Below are positions 1 to 9,449 of a stretch of 64,000 nt of DNA, one piece after another. How positions within the stretch are numbered: the stretch's first letter is position 1; every line of letters begins with the position of its first letter. The stretch lies in contig CBDIIA010000003.1 of NCBI GenBank assembly GCA_965279475.1, forward strand, positions 4,650,001 to 4,714,000, read 5' to 3'. The position numbers and the translations under genes were made by a program. Source of the stretch: Pseudorhodoferax sp965279475 (GTDB taxonomy: Bacteria > Pseudomonadota > Gammaproteobacteria > Burkholderiales > Burkholderiaceae_C). The notes beneath the pieces were generated by a model. It searched no databases, had not been told where the DNA came from, and worked only from the letters and a program-made list of their open reading frames with translations.

Positions 1-625
1 GGTCCTGCGCCAACGCCAGTGCGGCTTCCAGCGCCTGCCCGCGCGGCACGACGCGGTTGCACAGGCCGATCTGCAAAGCCTCGTCGGCCAACACCTGCCG
101 GCCGGTGAGGATCAGGTCCATCGCCCGCCCCATGCCGACGATGCGCGGCAGCCGCACCGTGCCGCCATCGATCAGCGGCACGCCGAAGCGGCGGCAGTAG
201 ACGCCGAAGTAGGCGTCCTCTTCCATCACGCGCAGATCGCACCACAGCGCGAGTTCCATGCCGCCGGCCACGGCCGCGCCGCTGACCGCTGCCACCACGG
301 GCTTGGACAGGGCAAGCCGTGTCGGGCCCATCGGCCCCGGCGGGCGCACGTCGCCGGGTGCGAACTCCAGCTCTTCCAGCGGGCCGCCGCCGTGCTCGAC
401 CTGGGCCGCCAGCTGCGCGCCGGCCTGCAGATCCCAGCCCGCACAGAAGTGGCCCTGCGCACCACATAACACGGCCACCCGCGCGTCGGGGTCATCCTCG
501 AAGGCGACAAAGGCCGCGTGCAATGCGTGCGCCGTCGCGGCATCGACGGCGTTGCGCCGCTGCGGTCGGTCGATCGTGACGACGGTGACCGCGCCGTGGC
601 GGGTGGTGGTGACGTTCGGCTCCAT
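1..625 (-). CDS. Enoyl-CoA hydratase/isomerase (crotonase) family protein, 3' end outside the window
   Basis: The first 208 residues are visible; the gene runs off the left edge. The ATG at 625 gives a typical crotonase N-terminus (beta-strand TVVTIDRPQRRNA). FCAGWDL (residues 60-66) and SGAAVAGGMELAL (115-127) are the two halves of the CoA-thioester oxyanion hole, and E124 matches the first catalytic glutamate. At the usual place of the second acid, around residue 144, the sequence reads VYCRR, so simple hydratase activity is uncertain; an isomerase, hydrolase or other crotonase reaction is equally possible. It is divergent from livH across about 100 bp. Family certain, substrate unknown. 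Confidence 0.9.
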   Translation of the reverse strand, partial: MEPNVTTTRHGAVTVVTIDRPQRRNAVDAATAHALHAAFVAFEDDPDARVAVLCGAQGHFCAGWDLQAGAQLAAQVEHGGGPLEELEFAPGDVRPPGPMGPTRLALSKPVVAAVSGAAVAGGMELALWCDLRVMEEDAYFGVYCRRFGVPLIDGGTVRLPRIVGMGRAMDLILTGRQVLADEALQIGLCNRVVPRGQALEAALALAQD

Positions 626-729
626 GAAAACCATTAGAGAGGGCTTCCGCGGCAGCCGTATGGGGATGAACCCTGAAGACAGCGCCACCCCCCACAGATA
701 TAAACCGCTCAAACAATCCAGGAGACAGG

Positions 730-1605
730 GTGCAGTTTGTCCAGCTCGTGATCAGCGGCATCGCGCAGGGTTGCATCTACGGCCTGATCGCGCTCGGCTT
801 CGTGCTGATCTACAAGGCCACCGAGACGGTCAGCTTCGCGCAGGGCGAGCTGATGATGCTGGGCGCGTTCTGCGGCTTCGGTGCGATGACGCTGCTGGGC
901 TTCACCTTCTGGCTCGCCGCCGTGTGTGCCGTGGTCGCGATGGCGCTGTTCGGCATGCTGCTCGAGCGCATCGTGATCCGCCCGGTGCTGGGCCAGCCCG
1001 CGTTCTCGATCGTGATGCTGACCATCGGCATCGGCTACGTGGCGCGTGGCCTGATCACGATGATCCCGCAGCTCGGCACCGAGACGCACACGCTGCCCGT
1101 GCCCTACAAGGACCAGATCTGGAACGTCGGCACGCTGGTGCTCAACGTCGAGCAGATGGCGGTGATCGCCACCACCGCCGTGCTATGCGCGCTGCTGTTC
1201 GCGATGTTCCGCTACAGCAAGCTCGGCATTGCGATGCAGGCGGCGTCGCAGAACCAGCTGGCGGCCTACTACATGGGCATCCCGGTGAGGCGCCTGAACG
1301 GCATGGTCTGGGGCCTGGCCGCCGCGGTGGCGGCGGTGGCCGGGCTGCTGCTGGCGCCCATCACCTTCGTGCACGCGAACATGGGGCTGATCGGGCTCAA
1401 GGCGTTCCCGGCCGCGGTGGTGGGCGGCTTCGGCAGCCTGCCTGGCGCGATCGTTGGCGGGCTGGTGATCGGCATCGTCGAGTCGTTGTCGGGCTTCTAT
1501 CTGCCCGATGGCTTCAAGGACACGGCGGCCTACATCGTCGTGCTGATCATGCTGATGGTGCGCCCGAACGGCCTGTTCGGCGAGCAACTGCGCAAGAAGG
1601 TCTAG
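730..1605 (+). CDS. livH: Branched-chain amino acid-type ABC transporter permease LivH
   Basis: 291 residues, almost all hydrophobic, starting at a GTG preceded by AGGAGA. This is the first inner-membrane permease of a HAAT (LivHMGF) importer: the N-terminal MQFVQLVISGIAQGCIYGLIALG and the C-terminal VVGGFGSLPGAIVGG loop that contacts the ATPases are characteristic. First gene of a tight operon: livM begins at the base after its stop codon. The neighbouring acyl-CoA ligase argues that the cargo may be an aromatic or aliphatic carboxylate rather than an amino acid; that is inference. Confidence 0.94.
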   Translation: MQFVQLVISGIAQGCIYGLIALGFVLIYKATETVSFAQGELMMLGAFCGFGAMTLLGFTFWLAAVCAVVAMALFGMLLERIVIRPVLGQPAFSIVMLTIGIGYVARGLITMIPQLGTETHTLPVPYKDQIWNVGTLVLNVEQMAVIATTAVLCALLFAMFRYSKLGIAMQAASQNQLAAYYMGIPVRRLNGMVWGLAAAVAAVAGLLLAPITFVHANMGLIGLKAFPAAVVGGFGSLPGAIVGGLVIGIVESLSGFYLPDGFKDTAAYIVVLIMLMVRPNGLFGEQLRKKV

Positions 1606-2682
1606 ATGCGTTTCATCTTCAAGACCGACTACGGCCAGGACATCGACCTGGCCAAGCACGGCGGGCACCGCTTCTGGTACAGCGCGCTGCTGCTGGCCTT
1701 GCTGGCCGCGCCCTGGGCCATTCCGGAATACTGGCTGGCGCAGGTGACCTTCGTGCTGATCTACGCGATCGCCGGGCTCGGGCTGATGCTGCTGGCCGGC
1801 TTCACCGGGCAGTTCTCGATCGGCCACGCCGCCTTCCTGGGCGTGGGTGCGTACACGCAGGGCGTGCTGACCAACATGGGCTGGCCGTTTCCGTTCGCGC
1901 TGGTGATGGCGGGCCTGCTGTCGGCCGTGGTCGGCGTGATGGTCGGCCTGCCGGCGCTGCGCGTGAAGGGCATCTACCTCGGCATCGCCACGCTGTCGTT
2001 CGGCTTCATCGTCGAGGAAGTGTTCGCCCGCTGGGAGAGCGTGACCGGCGGCAACACCGGACTGCACCTGAAGGCGCCGGCGATGTGGGGCTGGAAGCTC
2101 GACACCGGCACCGAGTTCTACTTTCTCTGCCTGCTGCTCGCGGTGGTCGCCACGCTCGCCATCCTGAACCTGCTGCGCTCGCCCACCGGCCGCGCCTTCG
2201 TCGCGATCCGCGACTCGGAGATCTCGGCGCAGAGCATGGGCATCCACCTGGCGCGCTACAAGACGCTGTCGTTCGCGCTGTCGGCGGCGCTGGCCGGCAT
2301 CGGCGGCGCGCTGTATGCGCACAAGCTCAGCTTCATCTCGCCCGACCAGTTCAACATCCTGCAGTCGATCGACCTGCTGCTGCTGGTAGTGATCGGCGGC
2401 CTGGGCTCGGTGCACGGCGCCTTTCTCGGGGCGATCTTCCTGATCTCGATGCCGCAGGTGATCAGCCTGTCGAAAGGCTACCTGCCCGAGGCGATCGGCC
2501 AGGCGCCGGGGCTGCAGGGCTTCGTCTACGGTGTGGTGCTGATCGTCTTCGTGTTGTTCGAGCCGCTGGGGCTGTACGGCCGCTGGCTCAAGGTGCGCAC
2601 CTACTTCGCGAGCTTTCCGTTCTACCGGAAAGGATTGTTCAAGCGGCAGAAATCCTTCCAGAAATCGGATCGGCTGAAATGA
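1606..2682 (+). CDS. livM: Branched-chain amino acid-type ABC transporter permease LivM
   Basis: 358 residues, second permease of the Liv-type importer. The ATG follows the livH stop directly and the stop overlaps the livG start (ATGA), so translation is probably coupled. The GLGLMLLAGFTGQFSIGHA block near residue 60 and the VIGGLGSVHGAFLGA loop near residue 265 are hallmarks of LivM. The N-terminal cytoplasmic tail and the basic C-terminal tail (KGLFKRQKSFQKSDRLK) are longer than in E. coli LivM but usual in Burkholderiales. Confidence 0.94.
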   Translation: MRFIFKTDYGQDIDLAKHGGHRFWYSALLLALLAAPWAIPEYWLAQVTFVLIYAIAGLGLMLLAGFTGQFSIGHAAFLGVGAYTQGVLTNMGWPFPFALVMAGLLSAVVGVMVGLPALRVKGIYLGIATLSFGFIVEEVFARWESVTGGNTGLHLKAPAMWGWKLDTGTEFYFLCLLLAVVATLAILNLLRSPTGRAFVAIRDSEISAQSMGIHLARYKTLSFALSAALAGIGGALYAHKLSFISPDQFNILQSIDLLLLVVIGGLGSVHGAFLGAIFLISMPQVISLSKGYLPEAIGQAPGLQGFVYGVVLIVFVLFEPLGLYGRWLKVRTYFASFPFYRKGLFKRQKSFQKSDRLK

Positions 2683-3482
2683 CCACCGCTCTTCTTCAGG
2701 CGAAGAATCTCAGCGTGCGTTTCGGAGGCGTGCTGGCGGTCAACGACGTCAGCTTCGACGTGCGCGAAGGCGAGGTGTTCACGCTGATCGGCCCGAACGG
2801 CGCCGGCAAGACCACGGTGTTCAATCTGATCAGCCGCATCTACACGCCGACCTCGGGCCAGATCGTCTACCGCTCCGAACCGCTGACCGCGCAGCCGGCA
2901 CACCGCATCGCCTCGCTGGGCATCGCCCGCACCTTCCAGAACATCGAGCTGTTCGAGCACGCGACCGTGCTGCACAACCTGCTGATCGGCCGCCACACGC
3001 ACCGCAAGACGGGTTTGTGGAGCGACCTGTTCTTCACGCCTTCCGCGCGCCGCGCCGAGATCGATGCCCGCGAGAAGGCCGAGCGCGTGATCGACTTCCT
3101 CGATCTGCAGCACCACCGCGACGCGCTGGTCGCGGGCCTCCCCTACGGCGTGCGCAAGGTGGTCGAGCTGGCGCGTGCGCTGTGCACCGAGCCGAAACTG
3201 CTGCTGCTCGACGAACCCTCGTCCGGCCTCAACGTCGAAGAAACCGACGACATGGCCTTCTGGATCCAGGACATCCGGCACGAACTCGGCATCACGGTGC
3301 TGATGGTCGAGCACGACATGACGCTCGTCTCCAAGGTGTCAGACCGCGTGCTGGCGATGAACCAGGGCGAGGTGCTGGCACTGGGCACGCCGCGTGAGGT
3401 GCAGAACGATCCGGGCGTGATCGAGGCGTATCTGGGTACGGTGGACGATGTTTCTTCGCTGCGGCGTGGAGAACACAGATGA
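2679..3482 (+). CDS. livG: ABC transporter ATP-binding protein LivG
   Basis: 267 residues. The start is the ATG that overlaps the livM stop, giving MTTALLQAKNLSVRFGGV; the reading frame stays open far upstream, but that part is not coding. Walker A GPNGAGKTT, Q-loop RTFQNIELF, Walker B LLLLDEPSSGL and the H-loop MVEHDM are all present. The signature region reads LPYGVRKVVELARAL, the weak LivG-type version of LSGGQ. It powers the LivHM permease pair together with LivF and ends in a four-base overlap with livF. Confidence 0.94.
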   Translation: MTTALLQAKNLSVRFGGVLAVNDVSFDVREGEVFTLIGPNGAGKTTVFNLISRIYTPTSGQIVYRSEPLTAQPAHRIASLGIARTFQNIELFEHATVLHNLLIGRHTHRKTGLWSDLFFTPSARRAEIDAREKAERVIDFLDLQHHRDALVAGLPYGVRKVVELARALCTEPKLLLLDEPSSGLNVEETDDMAFWIQDIRHELGITVLMVEHDMTLVSKVSDRVLAMNQGEVLALGTPREVQNDPGVIEAYLGTVDDVSSLRRGEHR

Positions 3483-4276
3483 GTGACGTCCCCCCTCCCG
3501 TCAGCGACCAGCCGGTGCTGAAACTGCTCAACGTCGAGAGCGCCTACGGCCCGATCAAGGCGATCCGCGGCATCAGCCTGCAGGTGCGGCGCGGCGAGAT
3601 CGCCACCGTGCTGGGCAGCAACGGCGCGGGCAAGACGACCATCCTCAAGACCATCTCCGGCATCATCGATCCGCGCAAGGGCTCGATCGAGTTCAAGGGC
3701 ATGGACGTCACCGCGCGCGACCCGGCCATGATCGTGCAGCAGGGGCTGTCGCACGTGCCCGAGGGCCGCGAAGTGTTTCCCCTGCTCAGCGTGCGGGACA
3801 ACCTGGCGATGGGCGCCTACACACGGCGCGACCGCGACGGCGTAGCGCGCGACATCGAGGCCGTGTTCGGCTACTTCCCGATCCTGCGCGAGCGTGCGGC
3901 GCAGGACGCCGGCCTGCTGTCGGGCGGCCAGCAGCAGATGCTGGCGATCTCGCGTGCGCTGATGGCCGCGCCCGACCTGATCCTGCTCGACGAACCCAGC
4001 CTCGGCCTGTCGCCCAAGCTGACCAAGGAGATCTTCGAGATCGTCGTGCGCATCAACCGCGAGCGTGGCACGACGATCCTGCTGGTCGAGCAGAACGCCA
4101 ACATGGCCTTGAACGCATCCGACTACGGCTATGTGCTGGAGAACGGCCGCATCGTGATGCAGGACACCTGCGCCCGCCTGCGCGAGAAGGAGGACATCAA
4201 GGAGTTCTACCTGGGCATGAAGGCCGAAGGCGTGCGCGGCGAGCGGCGCTGGAAAAAGAAAAAAAACTGGAGGTAA
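3479..4276 (+). CDS. livF: ABC transporter ATP-binding protein LivF
   Basis: 265 residues, second ATPase of the importer, starting in the ATGA overlap with livG. Walker A GSNGAGKTT, signature LLSGGQQQMLAISRAL and Walker B LILLDEPSLGL are intact. The C-terminus is extended past the E. coli length by a basic tail (RRWKKKKNWR) encoded by an A-rich tract; similar lysine-rich tails occur in Burkholderiales paralogues, so I do not read the tract as a slippage error. Confidence 0.94.
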   Translation: MSDVPPPVSDQPVLKLLNVESAYGPIKAIRGISLQVRRGEIATVLGSNGAGKTTILKTISGIIDPRKGSIEFKGMDVTARDPAMIVQQGLSHVPEGREVFPLLSVRDNLAMGAYTRRDRDGVARDIEAVFGYFPILRERAAQDAGLLSGGQQQMLAISRALMAAPDLILLDEPSLGLSPKLTKEIFEIVVRINRERGTTILLVEQNANMALNASDYGYVLENGRIVMQDTCARLREKEDIKEFYLGMKAEGVRGERRWKKKKNWR

Positions 4277-4322
4277 CTTGCGACATCCCCCAGTCTTCGC
4301 GCACTGCGTGTCGCTCCGCCAA

Positions 4323-4339
4323 CCCCCTTTGCAAGGGGG
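4323..4339. terminator. Intergenic hairpin after livF
   Basis: CCCCCTT-TGC-AAGGGGG, a seven-base-pair GC-rich stem with a three-base loop, sits in the gap of about 150 bp between livF and the ligase. No T-run follows, so it may be an attenuator or processing site rather than a full terminator. The surrounding bases (4277-4372) have the look of a dispersed intergenic repeat. Confidence 0.4.
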
Positions 4340-4423
4340 CAATACCAGCGATCCGGCAAAGCCGGCCTCGCGGTGTTCACGCGATCGCGCCGCACCGCCC
4401 TTGGGCCGCGTGCGCCTGAACCA

Positions 4424-6298
4424 ATGCCGGAGTGCATGGACATGACAGGCCTCTGGAACCTCGATCTGCTGCAGCCGAAGACCGATGTCGTCATGGCCGG
4501 CGACACCATTCCCGCGATGTTCTGGAACGCGGCGGCGCAGCGGGCCGACAAGGTCTGGATGCGGCAGAAGCAGCTGGGCATCTGGCGCAGCTGGACCTGG
4601 GCGCAGACCGCCGACGCGGTGCGCGAGGTCGCGGGCGGCCTGATGAGCCTGGGCTTCGCGCCGGGCAGCACGGCGTCGATCCTGTCGAACACGGTCATCG
4701 AATGGGTACTGGCCGACCTGGCCGTGCTGAGCGTGGGCGGGGTCGCGAACGGCATCTACCCGACCGATGCCGCCACGCAGGTGCACTACCTGTGCGAGGA
4801 CTCGGGCACCACCGTGCTGTTCGTCGAGGACGACGAGCAGCTCGACAAGGCGCTGGAAGTGCGACCGCAGTTGCCGCGGCTGCAGAAGATCGTGGTGTTC
4901 GACATGGACGGCCTGCGCGGCCTGCACGACGACGGTGTGATCAGCCTCGACCGGCTGCGCGAACTCGGCCGCGCCTACCACGCGGCGCATCCGCAGCATC
5001 TGCCGCTGCGCGTGGCCGCCTGCCGGCCCGACGACCTGGCGATCCTGATCTACACCTCGGGCACCACCGGCAAGCCCAAGGGCGCGATGCACAGCCACCG
5101 CAGCCTGGTGCACACCGTGCGCGGCTACAACACGCTGATCGCGCAGGACGAGTCCGACGAGCGCATGTGTTTCCTGCCGCTGTGCCATGTGGCCGAGCGC
5201 GTAGGCGGCGAGTACTTCGCGCTGTACACCGGCTCGGTGCTGAACTTCGTCGAGAACCCCGAGACCGTGCCCGAGAACGTGCGCGAGATCGCCCCCACCG
5301 TGTTCACCGCCGTGCCGCGGGTGTGGGAGAAGTTCTACTCCGGCGTGATGATCACGCTGAAGGAAGCGAGCCGCCTGCAGCAGATCGCCTACGGCTGGAG
5401 CATCGGCGTGGGCACGCGCATCGCCGACAAGGTGCTGGCCGGTGAGGCGGTGAGCGGCTTGCTAAAGGCCCAGTTCATGCTCGCGCGCTGGCTGGCGCTG
5501 GACAACGTGCGCTTGTCTGTCGGCATCCACCGCGCGCGCTTCTGCGTCACCGGCGCCGCGCCGATCTCGCCCGACCTGGTCAAGTGGTACCTGGCATTGG
5601 GCGTGCCGATGCTGGAGGTCTGGGGCATGACCGAGTCCTGCGGCGCATCGACCGGCGTGCCGGCCCACCGCATGCGGCCCGGCTCGATCGGCCCGGCCAC
5701 CGGCTACAACGAGGTGCGTGTCGACCCCGCCACCGGCGAGATCCTGGTGCGCGGCACCAACGTCTTCATGGGTTACCTGAACCAGCCGGAGAAGACCGCC
5801 GAGACCATCGATGCCGACGGCTGGCTGCACACCGGCGATGTGGGCACGATGGATGCCGACGGCTACTTCCGCATCACCGACCGGATGAAGGACATCATCA
5901 TCACCGCCGGTGGCAAGAACGTGACGCCCAGCGAACTCGAGAACGAACTGAAGTTCTCGCCCTACGTCACCGATGCCGTGGTGATCGGCGACCGCCGGCC
6001 CTACCTCACGGTGATCATCATGATCGACCAGGAGAACGTCGAGAAGTTCGCGCAGGATAGCGACGTGCCGTTCAGCAACTACGCCAGCCTGACGCGTGCG
6101 GCCGAGGTGCAGGAACTGATCCAGGCCGAGATCGACCGCGTCAACCTCAAGTTCGCGCGGGTCGAGCAGATCAAGAAGTTCTTCCTGCTCGAGACCCAGC
6201 TGTCGGCCGAAGACGAAGAGCTGACGCCGACGATGAAGCTCAAACGCAAGCTGGTCGAGAAGAAGTATGCCGAGCGCATCGAAGCCATGTACCGGTAG
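4424..6298 (+). CDS. AMP-dependent acyl-CoA synthetase/ligase (long-chain FadD type)
   Basis: About 624 residues from the ATG at 4424; ATGs at 4436 and 4442 are also possible, and the frame is open to a GTG at 4373 through non-coding-looking repeat DNA. The P-loop YTSGTTGKPKGAM, the A5 motif around VWGMTESCG, the A7 motif GWLHTGDVG and the A8/A10 region (RMKDIIITAGGKNVTPSELE, near the C-terminus) define an ANL-family ligase that adenylates a carboxylate and transfers it to CoA. Sandwiched between livF and its binding-protein gene, it probably activates the compound that the transporter brings in. Chain specificity cannot be read here. Confidence 0.9.
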   Translation: MPECMDMTGLWNLDLLQPKTDVVMAGDTIPAMFWNAAAQRADKVWMRQKQLGIWRSWTWAQTADAVREVAGGLMSLGFAPGSTASILSNTVIEWVLADLAVLSVGGVANGIYPTDAATQVHYLCEDSGTTVLFVEDDEQLDKALEVRPQLPRLQKIVVFDMDGLRGLHDDGVISLDRLRELGRAYHAAHPQHLPLRVAACRPDDLAILIYTSGTTGKPKGAMHSHRSLVHTVRGYNTLIAQDESDERMCFLPLCHVAERVGGEYFALYTGSVLNFVENPETVPENVREIAPTVFTAVPRVWEKFYSGVMITLKEASRLQQIAYGWSIGVGTRIADKVLAGEAVSGLLKAQFMLARWLALDNVRLSVGIHRARFCVTGAAPISPDLVKWYLALGVPMLEVWGMTESCGASTGVPAHRMRPGSIGPATGYNEVRVDPATGEILVRGTNVFMGYLNQPEKTAETIDADGWLHTGDVGTMDADGYFRITDRMKDIIITAGGKNVTPSELENELKFSPYVTDAVVIGDRRPYLTVIIMIDQENVEKFAQDSDVPFSNYASLTRAAEVQELIQAEIDRVNLKFARVEQIKKFFLLETQLSAEDEELTPTMKLKRKLVEKKYAERIEAMYR

Positions 6299-6334
6299 TT
6301 GTTCGCACCATCCGATTCACCACAGGAGACAACC

Positions 6335-7507
6335 ATGCATGTGAAGACCGCAACCGCACTGGCCACCCTCGCCGCCCTGGCGCTTTCCACCGCGCCCGCC
6401 CAGGCCCAGCAGCAGGGTGTGAGCAAGAACGAGATCCTGATCGGCACGATCCAGGACATGTCGGGGCCGCTGGCCGGCTACGGCAAGCAGGCGCGCAACG
6501 GCATGCTGCTGCGCATCGCCGAACTGAACGAACAGGGTTCGGTGCACGGCCGCAAGCTGAAGCTGATCGCGGAGGACGATGGCTACGACCCGAAGAAGGC
6601 CGTGCTGGCCGCGCAGAAGCTGGTGAACCAGGACAAGGTCTTCATCGTGGCCGGCCACCTGGGCACGGCGCAGAACATGGCGTCGATGCCGGTGCAGTTC
6701 GAGAAGAACATCGTCAACTTCTTTCCGATCACCGCGGCGCGCGAGATGTACGAGCCGTTCCACAAGCTCAAGTACTCGTTCGCCGCCACCTACTACGACC
6801 AGATCCGCATCACGCTGCCGCAGCTGGTGAAGGAGAAGAGCGCCAAGAAGGTCTGCACGATCTACCAGGACGACGACTTCGGCATCGAGGTGCAGCGTGG
6901 CGCCGAGGCGGCGATGAAGAAGATGAACATGGAGCTGGCCGAGAAGACAAGTTTCAAGCGCGGCGCGACCGATTTCTCGTCGCAGGTCGCGAAGATGAAG
7001 GCCGCCGGCTGCGACATGGTGGTGCTGGGCACCATCATCCGCGAGACCATCGGCACGATTGCCGAGTCGCGCAAGACCGGCTTCTCGCCCACCTTCTTCG
7101 GCTCCAGCGCGGCCTACACCGACCTGATCCACAAGCTGGGCGGCAAGGCGATGGACGGCCTGTACGCCACGATGACCGTGCAGCACCCCTACCTCGACGA
7201 AGCCTCACAGCCGATCCGCTTCTGGGCCAACAAGTACAAGACCCAGTTCAACGAGGATCCCACGGTGTTCTCGGTCTACGGCTACAGCATCATCGACCAG
7301 TTCATCAAGGCCGCGCAGAAGGCCGGCCCCAACCTCACGACCGACAGCTTCGTGAAGGCGATGGACACGATGAGCTTCGAGCCCGACATGTTCGGCGGGG
7401 CGCCCAGCAGCTACTCGGCCACCAAGCGCCTGGGCAACGACCTGTCGCGGCTGTCGCAGATCCAGGACGGCAAGTGGAAGGTGATCTCCGACTATGTGAA
7501 GCCATGA
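6335..7507 (+). CDS. Liv-type ABC transporter substrate-binding protein
   Basis: 390 residues, starting at the ATG eight bases after AGGAG; a TTG at 6299 in the same frame lacks a signal sequence. A Sec signal peptide (TALATLAALALSTAPAQA) is followed by the periplasmic-binding-protein type I fold typical of LivK/HAAT proteins (NEILIGTIQDMSGP, then EDDGYDPKKAV). It would catch the ligand in the periplasm and pass it to LivHMGF, encoded just upstream. Its place after the CoA ligase supports a carboxylate ligand. Confidence 0.92.
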   Translation: MHVKTATALATLAALALSTAPAQAQQQGVSKNEILIGTIQDMSGPLAGYGKQARNGMLLRIAELNEQGSVHGRKLKLIAEDDGYDPKKAVLAAQKLVNQDKVFIVAGHLGTAQNMASMPVQFEKNIVNFFPITAAREMYEPFHKLKYSFAATYYDQIRITLPQLVKEKSAKKVCTIYQDDDFGIEVQRGAEAAMKKMNMELAEKTSFKRGATDFSSQVAKMKAAGCDMVVLGTIIRETIGTIAESRKTGFSPTFFGSSAAYTDLIHKLGGKAMDGLYATMTVQHPYLDEASQPIRFWANKYKTQFNEDPTVFSVYGYSIIDQFIKAAQKAGPNLTTDSFVKAMDTMSFEPDMFGGAPSSYSATKRLGNDLSRLSQIQDGKWKVISDYVKP

Positions 7508-7608
7508 TCGCCTCTGCATAGTTGTTGACCAGGCGCAAACCGCGGCGGTCTTGGCACAGTACAGTGTGCGGTAGGCCTGGACGCAGGCTGGAGAGGAGAC
7601 ACACACCA

Positions 7609-8082
7609 ATGGATGACATCAGCAGCCTGCGCCGCATCCTGCACCAGTGCCGGCGCGTGGCGATCGTGGGGCTTTCGGCCGAATGGCACCGGCCCAGCTT
7701 CTTCGTCGCCAAGTACCTGCAACAGCACGGCTACCAGATCTTCCCGGTGAACCCGCGCTACGCGGGCTCCGAGATCCTGGGCCGGCCCTGCGTCGCCAGC
7801 CTGGCGGATCTGCCCGAGCCGGTCGACATGGTCGACGTGTTCCGCCGCACCGACGACGTGTTGCCGATCGCGCAGCAGGCTGTTCGCATCGGCGCGCGCT
7901 GCCTGTGGCAGCAGATCGGCGTGGTCAACACCGAGGCCGATGCACTGGTGCGGGCCGCCGGGCTCGACAGCGTGATGGACCGCTGCGTGAAGATCGAGCA
8001 CGCACGCCTGTTCGGCGGGCTGCACTGGGCGGGCGTGAACACCCGCGTGATCTCGGCCAAGAAGCCGATGTTCCTCCACTGA
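7609..8082 (+). CDS. CoA-binding protein (YccU/CoA-binding Rossmann domain)
   Basis: 157 residues from the ATG at 7609, preceded by GAGAGGAG; the frame is open from 7522 but the early part lacks family features. A single CoA-binding Rossmann domain: RRVAIVGLS at residues 15-23, the region IFPVNPRYAGSEILG, and MDRCVKIEHARL near the end. Proteins of this kind bind CoA; their exact function is not established. It is nine bases upstream of metY and probably cotranscribed. Confidence 0.88.
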   Translation: MDDISSLRRILHQCRRVAIVGLSAEWHRPSFFVAKYLQQHGYQIFPVNPRYAGSEILGRPCVASLADLPEPVDMVDVFRRTDDVLPIAQQAVRIGARCLWQQIGVVNTEADALVRAAGLDSVMDRCVKIEHARLFGGLHWAGVNTRVISAKKPMFLH

Positions 8083-8091
8083 CGCGCGCAC

Positions 8092-9417
8092 ATGGCCGAC
8101 CACCTCTTCCAGCCCGAGACCCTGGCCATCCACGCCGGGCAGATCCCCGATGCCGCGACAGGCGCGCGCGCCCTGCCGATCTACCAGACCACGAGCTTCG
8201 TGTTCGACAGTGCCGACCACGCGGCCAGCCTGTTCAACCTGCAGACCTTCGGCAACGTCTATTCGCGCCTGAGCAACCCGACCGTCGCCGCGCTGGAAGA
8301 GCGTGTGGCGGCGCTCGAAGGCGGGCGCGCCGCGGTCGCCAGCGCCTCGGGCATGGCGGCCGAGGCGATGGCGCTGATGACCATCCTGCAGGCCGGCGAC
8401 CATGTGGTGGCCGCTGGCGCGCTGTACGGCGGCACGGTCACCATGCTGGCCGTGAACCTGAAGAAATTCGGCATCGAGACCAGCTTCGTCGACGCCACCC
8501 GACCCGAGGCGTTTGCCGCCGCGATGCGCCCCAACACCCGCGCGGTGTTTGCCGAGACGCTGGGCAACCCCAGCCTCACGGTGCTCGACATCGCCGCCGT
8601 GGCCGACGTGGCACACGCCCATGGCGTGCCGCTGGTGGTCGACAACACCGTGCCCAGCCCCTACCTGTGCCAGCCGCTGGCGCTGGGCGCCGACATCGTG
8701 GTGCACTCGGCCACCAAGTACCTGGCCGGCCACGGCACCACGCTGGGCGGCGTCATCGTCGAGAGCGGCCGACCCAACGGCGGCCGGCCCACTGGCAGCT
8801 TCAGTTGGGACAACGGCAAGTTCCCCGGCATGACCGAGCCGTCGCCGGGCTACCACGGCGTGAAGTTCCACGAGACCTTCGGCGATTTCGCGTTCACGAT
8901 GCGCGCCCGCATGGAGACGCTGCGCGTCTACGGCGCCGCCCTCGCGCCGATCGCTGCCTGGCAGATCCTGCAGGGCGTGGAGACGCTGCCGCTGCGCATG
9001 GAGCGGCATTGCAGCAATGCCTTCAAGGTAGCGCGTTTCCTGGAGCAGCATCCGCGCGTCGGCTGGGTCAACTACCCCGGGCTGCCCGAACACCCGCAAC
9101 ACGCGCTGGTCGCCCGCCAGATGCGCCACCTCGATGGCCGGCCGGCGGCGTCGGGCCTGCTGGCGTTCGGCGTGAAGGGCGGTGTAGAAGCGGGCGTGAA
9201 GTTCATCGAGTCGGCACAGTTCATGAGCCACCTGGCCAACATCGGCGACACCCGCACGCTGATCATCCACCCCGCCAGCACCACGCACCGCCAGCTCGAG
9301 CCCGACCAGCAGATCGCCGCCGGCGTGCTGCCCGACATGGTGCGGCTGTCGGTCGGGCTCGAACACGTCGACGACATCCTGTGGGACCTGGACCAGGCCC
9401 TGGCCGCAACGGCGTGA
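8092..9417 (+). CDS. metY: O-acetylhomoserine aminocarboxypropyltransferase (sulfhydrylase)
   Basis: 441 residues, the usual size of MetY, a cytoplasmic PLP enzyme that makes homocysteine from O-acetylhomoserine and sulfide. LAIHAGQIPDAATGA, VYSRLSNPTVAALE (57-70) and HSATKYLAGHG (PLP lysine K209) are family signatures, and the long insertion after residue 225 (FSWDNGKFPGMTEPSPGYHG region) separates MetY from MetB/MetC. Preceded closely by the CoA-binding protein gene; followed after 32 bp by an acyl-CoA synthetase. Confidence 0.94.
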   Translation: MADHLFQPETLAIHAGQIPDAATGARALPIYQTTSFVFDSADHAASLFNLQTFGNVYSRLSNPTVAALEERVAALEGGRAAVASASGMAAEAMALMTILQAGDHVVAAGALYGGTVTMLAVNLKKFGIETSFVDATRPEAFAAAMRPNTRAVFAETLGNPSLTVLDIAAVADVAHAHGVPLVVDNTVPSPYLCQPLALGADIVVHSATKYLAGHGTTLGGVIVESGRPNGGRPTGSFSWDNGKFPGMTEPSPGYHGVKFHETFGDFAFTMRARMETLRVYGAALAPIAAWQILQGVETLPLRMERHCSNAFKVARFLEQHPRVGWVNYPGLPEHPQHALVARQMRHLDGRPAASGLLAFGVKGGVEAGVKFIESAQFMSHLANIGDTRTLIIHPASTTHRQLEPDQQIAAGVLPDMVRLSVGLEHVDDILWDLDQALAATA

Positions 9418-9449
9418 CCCGCGCCCCCGAACACCGCCGCCCCGACACC

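Noticed and set aside
4254..4267. A-rich tract at the 3' end of livF as a possible frameshift or slippage site
   Set aside because: The resulting RRWKKKKNWR tail ends in frame and is like the basic tails of related LivF proteins.
3143..5188. 681-residue minus-strand open frame across livF and the ligase
   Set aside because: Antisense shadow of livG, livF and the acyl-CoA ligase, low-complexity composition, no start context.
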